NCBI RefSeq assembly: GCF_040892615.1
Contig: NZ_JBFRYC010000005.1
Location: 1 to 64,000 of the forward strand
Direction of reading: 5' to 3'
DNA: 64,000 nucleotides
Origin: Thioclava arctica
GTDB taxonomy: Bacteria; Pseudomonadota; Alphaproteobacteria; Rhodobacterales; Rhodobacteraceae
This document shows, one piece after another, positions 25,991 through 34,835 of the stretch (the stretch's first letter is position 1; each line of letters starts with the position of its first letter). Made by a program: the position numbers and the translations under genes. The notes under the pieces were generated by a model. That model did no database searches. It was not told the DNA's origin and saw only the letters and a program-made list of their open reading frames with translations.

Positions 25991-28234
25991 ATGGTGGACT
26001 ATAGCGATAGCGATAGTCGCACGCTGCTCAAGCGGTTGCGCGACACGCTGGCCACTGATGGCGATGGTCAGGATCGGTTGAACAGGATCACGCATTTGAT
26101 TGCGGATTCGCTGGATACGCAGGTTTGCTCAATCTATCTGTTCCGCGATCCCGAAACGCTGGAACTTTGCGCGACCGAGGGTCTCAACCCCGAGGCGGTT
26201 CACCGAACGCGGATGCGTCTGGGCGAAGGTCTGGTGGGGCGCGTGGCGCGCTCGGGCCAACCGATCAATTCGGCCGATGCGCCCTCGGAGCCCGGGTTTC
26301 GCTACATGGCCGAGACCGGCGAAGAGATTTATTCCAGCTTTGTTGGCGTGCCAATTCAGCGCGTGGGCGAAAAGCTCGGCGTGCTGGTCGTGCAGTCCAA
26401 GGAAAAACGCTCGTTCACCGATGATGAGCTTTACGGGCTTGATGTCGTGGCGATGGTGCTTGCCGAGATGACCGAACTGGGTGCGTTTGTGGGCGGCGAG
26501 AATGCCGATATCGGCGCGACCCACCGGTTCACGGTCATGTTTCGTGGGGCCACCGGGCAGGAAGGTGCCGCCGAAGGGCGCGTCTGGCTGCACGAGCCGC
26601 GCGTGGTTGTGACCAATCCCGTTGGCGAAGACCCCGAGACAGAGCAGGCCCGTCTTGAGGACGGAATCAAAGAACTGCGCAAACGCATTGATGAGATGCT
26701 GTCCAACATCACGGTGATCGACAAGGATCAGCGTCAGGTGCTTGAGACCTTCAAGATGCTGGCGGCCTCGAAGGGTTGGAAACGGCGGATGAGCGAAGAT
26801 ATCGCCGCCGGTCTGTCCGCCGAAGCCGCCGTCGAAAAAGAGCAGAACGCGGCACGCGCGCGCATGCAGCTTGCCCCCGATCCCTATCTGCGCGAGCGGC
26901 TTAACGATCTTGACGATCTGTCCAACCGCTTGCTGCGCATCCTGACCGGGCAAGGCAGCGATACCGGGGCGGAAATGCCTGAAAATCCGGTGCTTCTGGC
27001 GCGCAATATCGGGCCTGCGGAGCTGTTGGATTACGGCCGTAAGCTCAAGGGCGTGGTGTTGGAAGAGGGCTCGGTTGGCAGCCATGCGGCAATCGTGGCG
27101 CGCGCGTTGTCGATTCCGCTTGTCATCCATGCCGGGCGGATCACGGCAGAGGCGCTGAACGGGGATCCGATCTTGGTCGATGGCGATCAGGGCGTGGTGC
27201 ATCTTCGCCCCGAAGAAAGTGTGGCGCATGCCTTTCGCGACAAGATCGCGATGCAGGCAGAGGCGCAAAAACGCTATGCCGATCTGCGCGATCTACCCGC
27301 TACCGATATCTCAGGCCAAACGGTTTCCTTGCTGATGAATGCCGGACTGATGGCGGATTTGCCCTCGCTCAAGGGCTCGGGTGCCGAAGGCGTGGGCCTG
27401 TTTCGCACCGAGTTGCAATTTCTCACCCGCACCCGCGTTCCGCGCCGGGGCGAGTTGGCGCAGCTTTATGCGCGCGTGATGGATGCGGCGGATGGCAAGC
27501 GGGTCTATTTTCGCACGCTCGACATCGGCTCGGACAAGGTCGTTCCCTATATGAAGCCGCAAGACGAACCCAACCCCGCGATGGGCTGGCGCGCGCTGCG
27601 GGTGGGATTGGACAAGCCGGGCGTGCTGCGGATGCAGTTGCAGGCACTGCTGCGTGCGGGCAATGGTCGTCCAATGTCGATCATGTTCCCCTTCATCGCG
27701 CTGCCCGAGGAATTCTACGCCGCGCGTGACATGCTGTTTCGGGTGCGCGACCGCGAGGCGGAGATGGGGCGCGTCGTGCCCGAAGAGCTGAGCATCGGGG
27801 CGATGCTAGAGACCCCGTCTTTGGGGTTTGCGCCTGACAGTTTCTATAATGCCTGCGATTTCATTTCGATCGGGGGCAATGATCTCAAGCAGTTCTTCTT
27901 TGCAGCTGATCGTGAAAACGAACGGGTGCGCAAGCGCTATGACACGTTGGATACGTCGTTCCTGACCTTCCTTGAGCGCATCATCGCGCGTTGCGCGGTC
28001 GCAAACACGCCGCTCAGCTTTTGTGGCGAGGATGCTGGACGCCCGATTGAGGCGCTGACCTTTGCCGCCCTTGGCATCCGCGCGCTGTCGATGCGCCCAG
28101 CCTCGATCGGGCCGGTCAAGCACCTGATCCGGCGCTCCGATCTGGGCGAGTTGCGCCAGATCATTCAGCGCGCGCGCAATGAGGGCCACACTTCGGTGCG
28201 GCCTGTCGTGACCAGCTATCTGGCGCATCTGTAA
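25991..28234 (+). CDS. ptsP: PEP-protein phosphotransferase of the nitrogen PTS (EI-Ntr)
   Basis: First enzyme of PTS-Ntr; it phosphorylates NPr from PEP and links nitrogen status to potassium and carbon control. Domains in order over 747 residues: a GAF sensor (about 1-165), the EI N-terminal helical and swivelling domain with phosphorylated His365 in GSVGSHAAIVARA, and a PEP-binding TIM barrel (EGVGLFRTELQFL; MIMLFPF-type region; FISIGGNDLKQFFFAADR; Cys in PLSFCGEDAG). lysC-ptsP adjacency is common in alphaproteobacteria. Confidence 0.96.
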   Translation: MVDYSDSDSRTLLKRLRDTLATDGDGQDRLNRITHLIADSLDTQVCSIYLFRDPETLELCATEGLNPEAVHRTRMRLGEGLVGRVARSGQPINSADAPSEPGFRYMAETGEEIYSSFVGVPIQRVGEKLGVLVVQSKEKRSFTDDELYGLDVVAMVLAEMTELGAFVGGENADIGATHRFTVMFRGATGQEGAAEGRVWLHEPRVVVTNPVGEDPETEQARLEDGIKELRKRIDEMLSNITVIDKDQRQVLETFKMLAASKGWKRRMSEDIAAGLSAEAAVEKEQNAARARMQLAPDPYLRERLNDLDDLSNRLLRILTGQGSDTGAEMPENPVLLARNIGPAELLDYGRKLKGVVLEEGSVGSHAAIVARALSIPLVIHAGRITAEALNGDPILVDGDQGVVHLRPEESVAHAFRDKIAMQAEAQKRYADLRDLPATDISGQTVSLLMNAGLMADLPSLKGSGAEGVGLFRTELQFLTRTRVPRRGELAQLYARVMDAADGKRVYFRTLDIGSDKVVPYMKPQDEPNPAMGWRALRVGLDKPGVLRMQLQALLRAGNGRPMSIMFPFIALPEEFYAARDMLFRVRDREAEMGRVVPEELSIGAMLETPSLGFAPDSFYNACDFISIGGNDLKQFFFAADRENERVRKRYDTLDTSFLTFLERIIARCAVANTPLSFCGEDAGRPIEALTFAALGIRALSMRPASIGPVKHLIRRSDLGELRQIIQRARNEGHTSVRPVVTSYLAHL

Positions 28235-28259
28235 CCGCGACAGATCGGGGCAGGGCGCG

Positions 28260-29015
28260 CTAGGTCTTGGCCAGCCGCGCGACCAGTTCTTCGCGCAGCA
28301 CGCCCTCATCCGCACCGCTGTCACGGGCCAAGCGTTTGAGCCCGAAATGCACCCGCGCGATTTCCTGATAATAGCTGGTGAAGGAATAATTCACCGCAGC
28401 CCCCGCCACCGCGCCCAAAATCGGGGCGGCTTGCGCGGCAAGCTTCTGGCCCAGCACCGCAGACAGGCGCGGCGCGACCTTGGCCACCAGCGATTTCAGG
28501 CTCGGCCCGGTGATGGTTGTGCGCGCGGCGAGAAAGCTGAGATCCATCCCGTCATCATCCGCCAGTGGCCCGGCTGACGCAAAGACGCGCAGGCACTCCA
28601 TCCGCACCTCCTCAGAGGCCGGGTCAAACCCGTGTTCAGCGGCGATCCCCTGAATGGCGCGCAGCAGCATTGTCACGGTAAAGGGCAATTCCGCCAGCGA
28701 ACTGCCCAAGCCACCCGCGCCGCCTGCAGCACCCATCGCTGCCGTAAGCGTGCGGTTCACCCAATCGGGCCGGTCCGCCACGATCCCGCGAGAGCGTTCC
28801 GCCGCTACCATCGCGCCTGACAGCGCGCGCTCGGTCGCGCCATCCAGCCCCGCACGCACCGGGGCGGGTAGCTTGCCCAAAAGGCTTTCGGCAGAGCCGC
28901 CGATATAGCCAATTAGGTTCATGACGACGCCACTTGCCGCACGGTGGCGTATCGCCAGCGCGTCGAGTTGCTTCAAAATGACGGGATCGGTCACGGGGGG
29001 AAGAATCTCAGCCAT
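28260..29015 (-). CDS. EcsC-family protein
   Basis: A 251-residue protein of the EcsC family (PF12787 type), whose biochemical role is not established. It has alternating amphipathic and glycine-rich hydrophobic helices (AAMGAAGGAGGLGSSLAELPF; GAVAGAAVNYSFTSYYQ) and no signal peptide. The ATG at 29015 follows AGGAGG; the longer in-frame start at 29072 lacks one. Convergent with ptsP. Confidence 0.82.
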   Translation of the reverse strand: MAEILPPVTDPVILKQLDALAIRHRAASGVVMNLIGYIGGSAESLLGKLPAPVRAGLDGATERALSGAMVAAERSRGIVADRPDWVNRTLTAAMGAAGGAGGLGSSLAELPFTVTMLLRAIQGIAAEHGFDPASEEVRMECLRVFASAGPLADDDGMDLSFLAARTTITGPSLKSLVAKVAPRLSAVLGQKLAAQAAPILGAVAGAAVNYSFTSYYQEIARVHFGLKRLARDSGADEGVLREELVARLAKT

Positions 29016-29068
29016 CAAAGCCTCCTGTACTACCCCTATCATATGGGGTCGTAGGGACGCTTCGCCAA

Positions 29069-29551
29069 TCAAATCGCCTTTTCAACGGGACCGCGCACGC
29101 CTTGCCAGGCTCCGGCAACCAGTTCCAGGCCCAAGACGCGGTCGGGGTTGGTTGGCGGGGGCATCTCGACACCCTCAAGGCGCTCAAAGCCGAATCGCGC
29201 GTAATAGGGTGCATCGCCGACCAGCAACACGCGCTCCCAGCCCAGCCGATGGGCCTCGGTCAGGCTTTCATGCATCAACAGCCCGCCAAGCCCCTCGCCT
29301 TGGCGTGTCGGGTGCACCGCAATCGGCCCTAGCAGCAACACCCGCGCGCCCGCAACCTGCACCGGCCAGTAGCGGATCACGGCGGCTAGAATGCCGTCTT
29401 GGCGCAACGTCAGGCAAAGCGCGCGCACCGGTTCTACGCCATCGCGCAGCCGGTAAGATGACAACGCGGTGCGTCCGGGGGCAAAGCAGAGGTCATACAG
29501 CGCCTCCACTTCCCACCAATCGTCTTCGGTCTCTTCCTCGAGCTGATACAT
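29069..29551 (-). CDS. GNAT acetyltransferase (YhbS-like)
   Basis: A 160-residue N-acetyltransferase. The acetyl-CoA loop is HPTRQGEGLGGLLM, after the strand LLLGPIAV; the C-terminal part has LVGDAPYYARFGFERLEG, typical of the YhbS subgroup. Substrate unknown. It is separated from the EcsC gene by 53 bp and is divergent from the flavin reductase gene. Confidence 0.85.
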   Translation of the reverse strand: MYQLEEETEDDWWEVEALYDLCFAPGRTALSSYRLRDGVEPVRALCLTLRQDGILAAVIRYWPVQVAGARVLLLGPIAVHPTRQGEGLGGLLMHESLTEAHRLGWERVLLVGDAPYYARFGFERLEGVEMPPPTNPDRVLGLELVAGAWQGVRGPVEKAI

Positions 29552-29619
29552 CGCGCCCGCCCTTTTACCCTGTCAGACGCGGTAGCACGCGCTAAGTTCA
29601 GGATCAAACAGGAGAAACG

Positions 29620-30213
29620 ATGTTTTACAAACCGCAAGATGGCCATGGCCTACCGCATAACCCCTTCAACGCCATTGTCGCGCCGCGTCCGATCGGTTGG
29701 ATTTCCACGCGCAGCGCGTTGGGCGACAACCTTGCGCCCTATTCGTTTTTCAACGCGGTGGCCTATACGCCGCCACAGGTGATCTTTGCCTCGACCGGTG
29801 CAAAACCCGATCGCGAGGGCACCAAGGACAGCGTGGCGCAATTGCGCGACTCAGGGGTGTTTTGCGTCAATCTCGTGACCTCGGCGCTGAAGGATCAGAT
29901 GAACGCAAGCTGCGCGAATTTCCCTGCGGGCACGGATGAGTTCGCGCAATGCGGAATCGAAAAGGCCGAGTGCGAGACGATTGATTGCCCGCGCGTGGCG
30001 CTGGCCCCTGCGGCGCTGGAATGTCGCGTGGTGCAGGTGATCGACTTGCTCGGGGACGCCAATTTCCTCGTGCATGGCGAGGTGACGGGCATTCACATCG
30101 ACGATGCTTGCGTAAAAGACGGCCGCTATCTGCCCCAAGACCGGCTGGCGCGGCTGGGCTATCACGATTATGCCGCCGTGCGCGATCTGTTCGAAATGAA
30201 GCGCCCCGATTAA
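29620..30213 (+). CDS. Flavin reductase family protein (FMN-binding split barrel)
   Basis: A 197-residue protein with the split-barrel FMN-binding fold of flavin reductases. N-terminal NPFNAIVAPRPIGWISTRS, ANYSFF-like APYSFFNAVAYTPP, and VNLVTSALKDQMN contact FMN in the family. It may reduce free flavin for a partner monooxygenase, but none is next to it. Ribosome site AGGAGAA precedes the ATG. Its stop overlaps the convergent exporter gene by 4 bp. Confidence 0.85.
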   Translation: MFYKPQDGHGLPHNPFNAIVAPRPIGWISTRSALGDNLAPYSFFNAVAYTPPQVIFASTGAKPDREGTKDSVAQLRDSGVFCVNLVTSALKDQMNASCANFPAGTDEFAQCGIEKAECETIDCPRVALAPAALECRVVQVIDLLGDANFLVHGEVTGIHIDDACVKDGRYLPQDRLARLGYHDYAAVRDLFEMKRPD

Positions 30214-31076
30214 GCCAGTCGGCGCACGCGGCGCTGTTCCAGCAGCGTATACAGCCCGCTCGCCACGATCAGCACCGAGCCGATGATCATAGCGCCATCG
30301 GGGCGCTCGCCAAAGACCAGCGCGCCCAAGATCAGCGCAAAGATCAGCCGCGTATAGCGGAACGGCGTGATCACCGAGACCTCACCCATCCGCATCGCTT
30401 TTGTCAGCGACCAATAGGCGAAGGTGCCGAAACACACAGCACCTGCAACATCGCGCAGCACAGCCCAATCGGGCGCGCCAGAGCCGCCGGTGATCATCAA
30501 GATCAAGGCTCCGGTGGGGATCAGCATGGCAAAGCCGTAAAAGCTAAGCTGGAAATTTGACAGCGCGGGGGGGCAGGCGCGTGTCGCCAGATCGCGGCCC
30601 GCAAAGCCAAACATCCCCAGCACCGTCCATAGCGCTGCGGGCACGAACCCCTCAAGACCGGGACGCAGCACGATCAACACGCCGATAAACCCGATCCCGA
30701 CGGCGATCCAGCGCCGTGTCCCGACACGCTCGGAAAACACAATCGCGGCACCGGCGACGACCACCAGCGGCGTGGCTTGCAAGATCGTCGAGGCGTTCGT
30801 CAAAGGCGTGAGCGCGATGCCCAAAGTGTAGCCCAGACGGCCCACCACTTCTAAACATAGCTTGATCAGCATTGGAGGGGACAGCACGGCGCGATGCCCA
30901 AGGGACTGGCCGCGCGCGGTGATGAGCGTGGCAAAGACCGCCATCCCGCCAAGGCCAAACAACATCAAAACAATGCCCACGGCGACATGGGTCGAGGCGG
31001 ATTTGACGAACATATCCTCCATCGCGAAAGCTGCCATTGCTGCGACCATCAGGATTGATCCGCGTATATTTTCCAC
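30210..31076 (-). CDS. EamA-family drug/metabolite transporter
   Basis: A 288-residue inner-membrane protein with about ten helices in two five-helix EamA repeats (DMT superfamily, RhaT/YdcZ-like exporters). The second repeat ends ITPFRYTRLIFALILGALVFGERPDG, a typical EamA segment. I chose the GTG at 31076, which follows AAGGGGG; an upstream start at 31133 would add a cytoplasmic stretch not seen in the family. Substrate unknown. Confidence 0.82.
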   Translation of the reverse strand: MENIRGSILMVAAMAAFAMEDMFVKSASTHVAVGIVLMLFGLGGMAVFATLITARGQSLGHRAVLSPPMLIKLCLEVVGRLGYTLGIALTPLTNASTILQATPLVVVAGAAIVFSERVGTRRWIAVGIGFIGVLIVLRPGLEGFVPAALWTVLGMFGFAGRDLATRACPPALSNFQLSFYGFAMLIPTGALILMITGGSGAPDWAVLRDVAGAVCFGTFAYWSLTKAMRMGEVSVITPFRYTRLIFALILGALVFGERPDGAMIIGSVLIVASGLYTLLEQRRVRRLA

Positions 31077-31215
31077 TAGCGCCCCCTTCGCGCAATAACT
31101 GCGCGCCCTAAGCGCCGATAGACCGCCGATCACGGCTCTGCAATCCCTCTTTTCTCGGGGGGGCTGTAGGCTTAGGCTTTGGGCGATAGAAAATGACAGC
31201 CAGAGGATAGGTGCG

Positions 31216-32082
31216 ATGGACAGGATGATCGGGGTGATCGGCGGCTCTGGCCTTTATGAGATTGACGGGCTTGAAGACGCCGCTTGGGTCAGTCTGCAAA
31301 CGCCTTGGGGCGACCCCTCGGATCAGATTTTGACCGGGACGCTGGGGGGTGTGAAAATGGCCTTCCTGCCGCGTCACGGGCGTGGGCATGTCCACACGCC
31401 CTCCACCGTGCCCTACCGCGCCAATATCGACGCGATGAAACAGCTTGGCGTCACCGATCTGGTTGCGGTTTCGGCCGTGGGGTCGCTGAAAGAAGCCTAC
31501 GCGCCGGGTGATTTCCTGATCGTGGATCAGTATATCGACCGCACCTTCGCGCGTGAGAAATCGTTTTTCGGCCCCGGTCTGGTGGGGCATGTCTCGGTGG
31601 CCCATCCGATCTGCGCACGTCTTGCGGGGCATTGCACCAGCGCGGCGCAAACGACTGGCGTGCGCGTGCATCAGGGCGGCACCTATATCGCGATGGAAGG
31701 ACCGCAATTTTCCACCAAGGCGGAAAGCGAGCTGTATCGCAGTTGGGGTGCGGATGTGATCGGCATGACCGGCATGCCCGAAGCCAAGCTCGCTCGCGAG
31801 GCCGAGATTTGCTATGCCTGCATCGCGATGATCACCGATTACGATTGCTGGCATCCCGATCACGACGCGGTGGATGTGGCCCAAGTGGTCGCGGTGGCGC
31901 AAAAGAACGCCGCGAAGGCGCGTGACCTTGTGGCCGCGCTGCCCGCGCTTTTGGCCGGACCTACGAGCGATTGCAGCGAGAGCTGCAACCATGCGCTGGA
32001 TAGTGCGATCATGACCGCCCCGGCCAAGCGCGATCCGACCATGATGGTGAAACTGAAAACCGTGGCAGGGCGCGTTTTTTGA
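31216..32082 (+). CDS. mtnP: S-methyl-5'-thioadenosine phosphorylase
   Basis: Splits methylthioadenosine with phosphate into adenine and methylthioribose-1-phosphate, the by-product route of polyamine and quorum-signal synthesis. The 288-residue PNP-family enzyme shows IGGSGLYEI, PRHGRGHVHTPSTVPYRANI, TYIAMEGPQFSTKAES and GMTGMPEAKLAREAEI. The adenine it releases is the substrate of apt, the next gene. The 117-bp gap between them is GC-rich with no gene visible. Confidence 0.95.
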   Translation: MDRMIGVIGGSGLYEIDGLEDAAWVSLQTPWGDPSDQILTGTLGGVKMAFLPRHGRGHVHTPSTVPYRANIDAMKQLGVTDLVAVSAVGSLKEAYAPGDFLIVDQYIDRTFAREKSFFGPGLVGHVSVAHPICARLAGHCTSAAQTTGVRVHQGGTYIAMEGPQFSTKAESELYRSWGADVIGMTGMPEAKLAREAEICYACIAMITDYDCWHPDHDAVDVAQVVAVAQKNAAKARDLVAALPALLAGPTSDCSESCNHALDSAIMTAPAKRDPTMMVKLKTVAGRVF

Positions 32083-32199
32083 ACGCGGCGCGTGGCCCGG
32101 CCGCGCGTGGGTTTGTCGCGCCGCGCGCGCCAGCTTTGCGTGGCCTCTGCGGCGTTTTCTGGCTAATGCTGACCTAACTGCAATTCGGAGCCTGTCTTG

Positions 32200-32742
32200 A
32201 TGAACGCCCAGACCAAAACCGTGAAAGATTACATTCGCACCATCGCCGATTTTCCCCATGAGGGAATCTTGTTTCGCGATGTCACCACGCTATTCGCCGA
32301 TCCGCGCGGGTTTCGCATGGCGATTGATCAGATGCTGCACCCGTGGGCGGGTCAGCAGATTGACAAGATCGTCGGGCTTGAAGCGCGCGGGTTCATCATT
32401 GGCGGCGCGATTGCGCATCAGCTTTCAAAGGGCTTCGTGCCGATCCGCAAAAAGGGCAAGCTGCCCGGCCAGACGATCTCGCAGTCCTATACGCTGGAAT
32501 ATGGCGAGGCGGTGATGGAGATGCATGAAGACGCGATCCAACCCGGCGAGAAGGTGTTGATCGTGGATGATCTTCTGGCCACTGGGGGCACCTGCGGGGC
32601 CGGTATCAAGCTGATCGAGCGCGTCGGAGGTGAGATCGTGGGCTGTTCCTTTGTCGTCGATTTGCCGGAACTGGGCGGGCGCAAGCTGCTGGAAGATCTG
32701 GGCATGAACGTGCATGTTCTGTGCGAATTCGAAGGTGCTTAA
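32200..32742 (+). CDS. apt: Adenine phosphoribosyltransferase
   Basis: Salvages adenine to AMP using PRPP. The 180-residue protein has the family N-terminus (DYIRTIADFPHEGILFRDVT) and the PRPP loop VLIVDDLLATGGT. Start at ATG 32200, after CGGAG; a TTG at 32197 would add one residue. It lies downstream of mtnP in the same direction, forming a two-step recycling pair. Confidence 0.96.
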   Translation: MNAQTKTVKDYIRTIADFPHEGILFRDVTTLFADPRGFRMAIDQMLHPWAGQQIDKIVGLEARGFIIGGAIAHQLSKGFVPIRKKGKLPGQTISQSYTLEYGEAVMEMHEDAIQPGEKVLIVDDLLATGGTCGAGIKLIERVGGEIVGCSFVVDLPELGGRKLLEDLGMNVHVLCEFEGA

Positions 32743-32819
32743 CCATATTTAAAGAGGAATCACGCAATTCTGTGCAGGCCTGATGGTTCTGCTGCTTGCA
32801 AACACGTGAACCAAAGCGC

Positions 32820-32851
32820 TGCACCTCGTCGGAGTGATCTGACGGGGTGCA
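32820..32851. terminator. Terminator between apt and the FAD dehydrogenase
   Basis: An 11-bp stem (TGCACCTCGTC / GACGGGGTGCA, one wobble) with a 10-base loop is followed by TTCAATTTT on the plus strand. It lies between convergent genes and best fits termination of apt. Confidence 0.65.
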
Positions 32852-32852
32852 T

Positions 32853-34256
32853 TCAATTTTGGGCCAGCACCGCGCCGGGGTTCAAAATCCCTCTTGGATC
32901 AAGCGCGGCTTTGATCGCGCGCATCGCCGCCAGTTTGCCGGGGTCGCCGTAGTGTTCCAGATCGCGCAGTTTTAACCGCCCGATACCGTGTTCGGCTGAG
33001 ATCGAGCCCCCAAACCCGTCGACCAGATCATAGACCACCTGCGCAATGTCCGCGCGCAGGTTTTCATAACTCGCGCGATCGCGCCCGTCGGCTGGAAAGG
33101 CGTTGAAATGCAGGTTGCCATCGCCAACATGACCAAAGCAATTGATCCGGATATCGGCCATCGCAGATAGCTGTGTGCGGGCGATGTCGATGAACTCCGC
33201 CAGTTTCGGCAAGGGCAGAGAAATATCGTGGCTTGAGATCGAACCGATACGTTTATTCGCCTCGGGCAGGCTTTCGCGCAGGGTCCACATCTGCGCGCGC
33301 TGGGCGTCAGAACTGGCAATCACCCCATCGCTGACCAGATCACCCGCCGCCTCAAACAGCCCCGCCAGCGCGTCTTGCGGGTCAAGCCCCTGAGGCAGGC
33401 CGATTTCGATCAACACCGACCATTCGGGGTGCTGGGCGAAAGGCTGATGCACCTGCGGCCCCACCGCATCGAGAAAGGCCAAACCCTGCCCGGAAATCAG
33501 CTCGAACGCGCTGACACAGCCCGGCATGCGCGCCTCGGCCAGTTCCAATAGCGCCAGCGCCGCTGCGGGGTTAGGCACCACCATCATCGCTGTTCCAAGC
33601 GCGGCGGGGCGCGGAAATAGCCGTAACGTGGCCGCCGTGATGATGCCGAGCGTACCTTCTGAGCCGATCAGCAAGTCCTTGAGATCGTAGCCCGTATTGT
33701 CCTTGCGCAAATGGCGCAGCCCCGAGATCACTGTGCCATCGGCGAGCACGGCCTCAATGCCCAGACACAACTCGCGCGCGTTGCCATAGCGCAGCACATT
33801 CACGCCCCCCGCATTGGTCGCAAGCACTCCGCCGATCTGCGCGCTGCCTTGGCTTGCGATGGTTAGGGGAAACAACCGCCCCGCGCCTTCTGCAGCGTCG
33901 TGAGCGTTTTGCAGGCTCGCCCCCGCCTCGATTTCCAGAACATGGCCGGTGATCGCGCGCACCGCGTTCATCCGCTCAAGGCTCAGGATCACGGGGGCGG
34001 GGCCGGTTTCAATGATTTGCCCGCCCACCAGTCCGGTGCCCCCGCCATAAGGCACAACCCCGACACGCGCGTCATGACAGGCCCGCACGATCGCGGCCAC
34101 CTGCGCGGTGCTGTGTGGGCGCACCAGCAGCCCGGCGTGACCGTGATGACGCCCGCGTGGCTCTTGCAGATAGCGCGGCTCGGGCGTCTCGACGCGGATT
34201 CCGGGAACGGCCTGCGTCAGGCGCGCTGCAAAGGCTTGATCGGCGCTGGTCAGCAT
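32853..34256 (-). CDS. FAD-linked oxidase, D-lactate/2-hydroxyacid dehydrogenase type
   Basis: A 467-residue flavoprotein of the GlcD/DLD family. The N-terminal FAD domain has VVPYGGGTGLVGGQI and QGSAQIGGVLATNAGG; the C-terminal substrate domain has the metal-binding NCFGHVGDGNLHFN and a conserved SAEHGIG. It oxidises a D-2-hydroxyacid such as D-lactate, glycolate or D-2-hydroxyglutarate and passes electrons to quinone, cytochrome or a flavoprotein. No GlcE/GlcF subunits are nearby, so it probably acts alone. Start at 34256 follows GGAGA. Confidence 0.88.
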   Translation of the reverse strand: MLTSADQAFAARLTQAVPGIRVETPEPRYLQEPRGRHHGHAGLLVRPHSTAQVAAIVRACHDARVGVVPYGGGTGLVGGQIIETGPAPVILSLERMNAVRAITGHVLEIEAGASLQNAHDAAEGAGRLFPLTIASQGSAQIGGVLATNAGGVNVLRYGNARELCLGIEAVLADGTVISGLRHLRKDNTGYDLKDLLIGSEGTLGIITAATLRLFPRPAALGTAMMVVPNPAAALALLELAEARMPGCVSAFELISGQGLAFLDAVGPQVHQPFAQHPEWSVLIEIGLPQGLDPQDALAGLFEAAGDLVSDGVIASSDAQRAQMWTLRESLPEANKRIGSISSHDISLPLPKLAEFIDIARTQLSAMADIRINCFGHVGDGNLHFNAFPADGRDRASYENLRADIAQVVYDLVDGFGGSISAEHGIGRLKLRDLEHYGDPGKLAAMRAIKAALDPRGILNPGAVLAQN

Positions 34257-34324
34257 CGGGTCTCCTTCAACATCCGCCCGGCGCGAGGGGCTGCCCCCGG
34301 CAAACACGAGGCGAGCAGGTCGGC

Positions 34325-34765
34325 TTAGTTGGCTTTGCGCGTATTGAGGAACGGCAGGGGCATGACGGGAATGCCTTCTTCCAACATTTCACGTGCCTCT
34401 TCCAGCTTGGCTTCGCCATGTATCGCGCGGGTCGGGCTGTCGCCACTGTGAATCGCGCGCGCTTCGGTGGCGAAGTTCATCCCGACATAATCTGAGTTTT
34501 TCTCGATCTCGCGGCGCATCTTGGCAAGGGCTTGTTCTGTCTCATTCTGCGGCGTCGAAAGCGGGCGCTCGGGATCGGTGGGTGTGGCGACCTTGTCGCG
34601 CGCGGGCGTGACCGACGGGGCCATCAGGCTTTTGCTCACCACCGTTGATCCGCAAATCGCGCAGTCCAGTTGACCGGCGCGCGACAGCGCCTCGAACCCA
34701 TCGGCCGATGGGAACCAGCTGTCAAACCGATGGCCTTTATCGCATTGCAAACTGTAGCGGATCAT
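34325..34765 (-). CDS. DUF1178 family protein
   Basis: A 146-residue cytoplasmic protein with the DUF1178 layout: an N-terminal zinc-ribbon-like part (CDKGHRFDSWF ... CAICGS) and a C-terminal helix region with YVGMNFATEARAIHSGDSP and the conserved IHGEA. Widespread in alphaproteobacteria, function unknown. Confidence 0.88.
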   Translation of the reverse strand: MIRYSLQCDKGHRFDSWFPSADGFEALSRAGQLDCAICGSTVVSKSLMAPSVTPARDKVATPTDPERPLSTPQNETEQALAKMRREIEKNSDYVGMNFATEARAIHSGDSPTRAIHGEAKLEEAREMLEEGIPVMPLPFLNTRKAN

Positions 34766-34835
34766 CTTGCGAAACTCCTCACGGATGCTTCAGCAGATAA
34801 GCGAAATGTGCCGCAATGCAAGGTATTTGGCATGT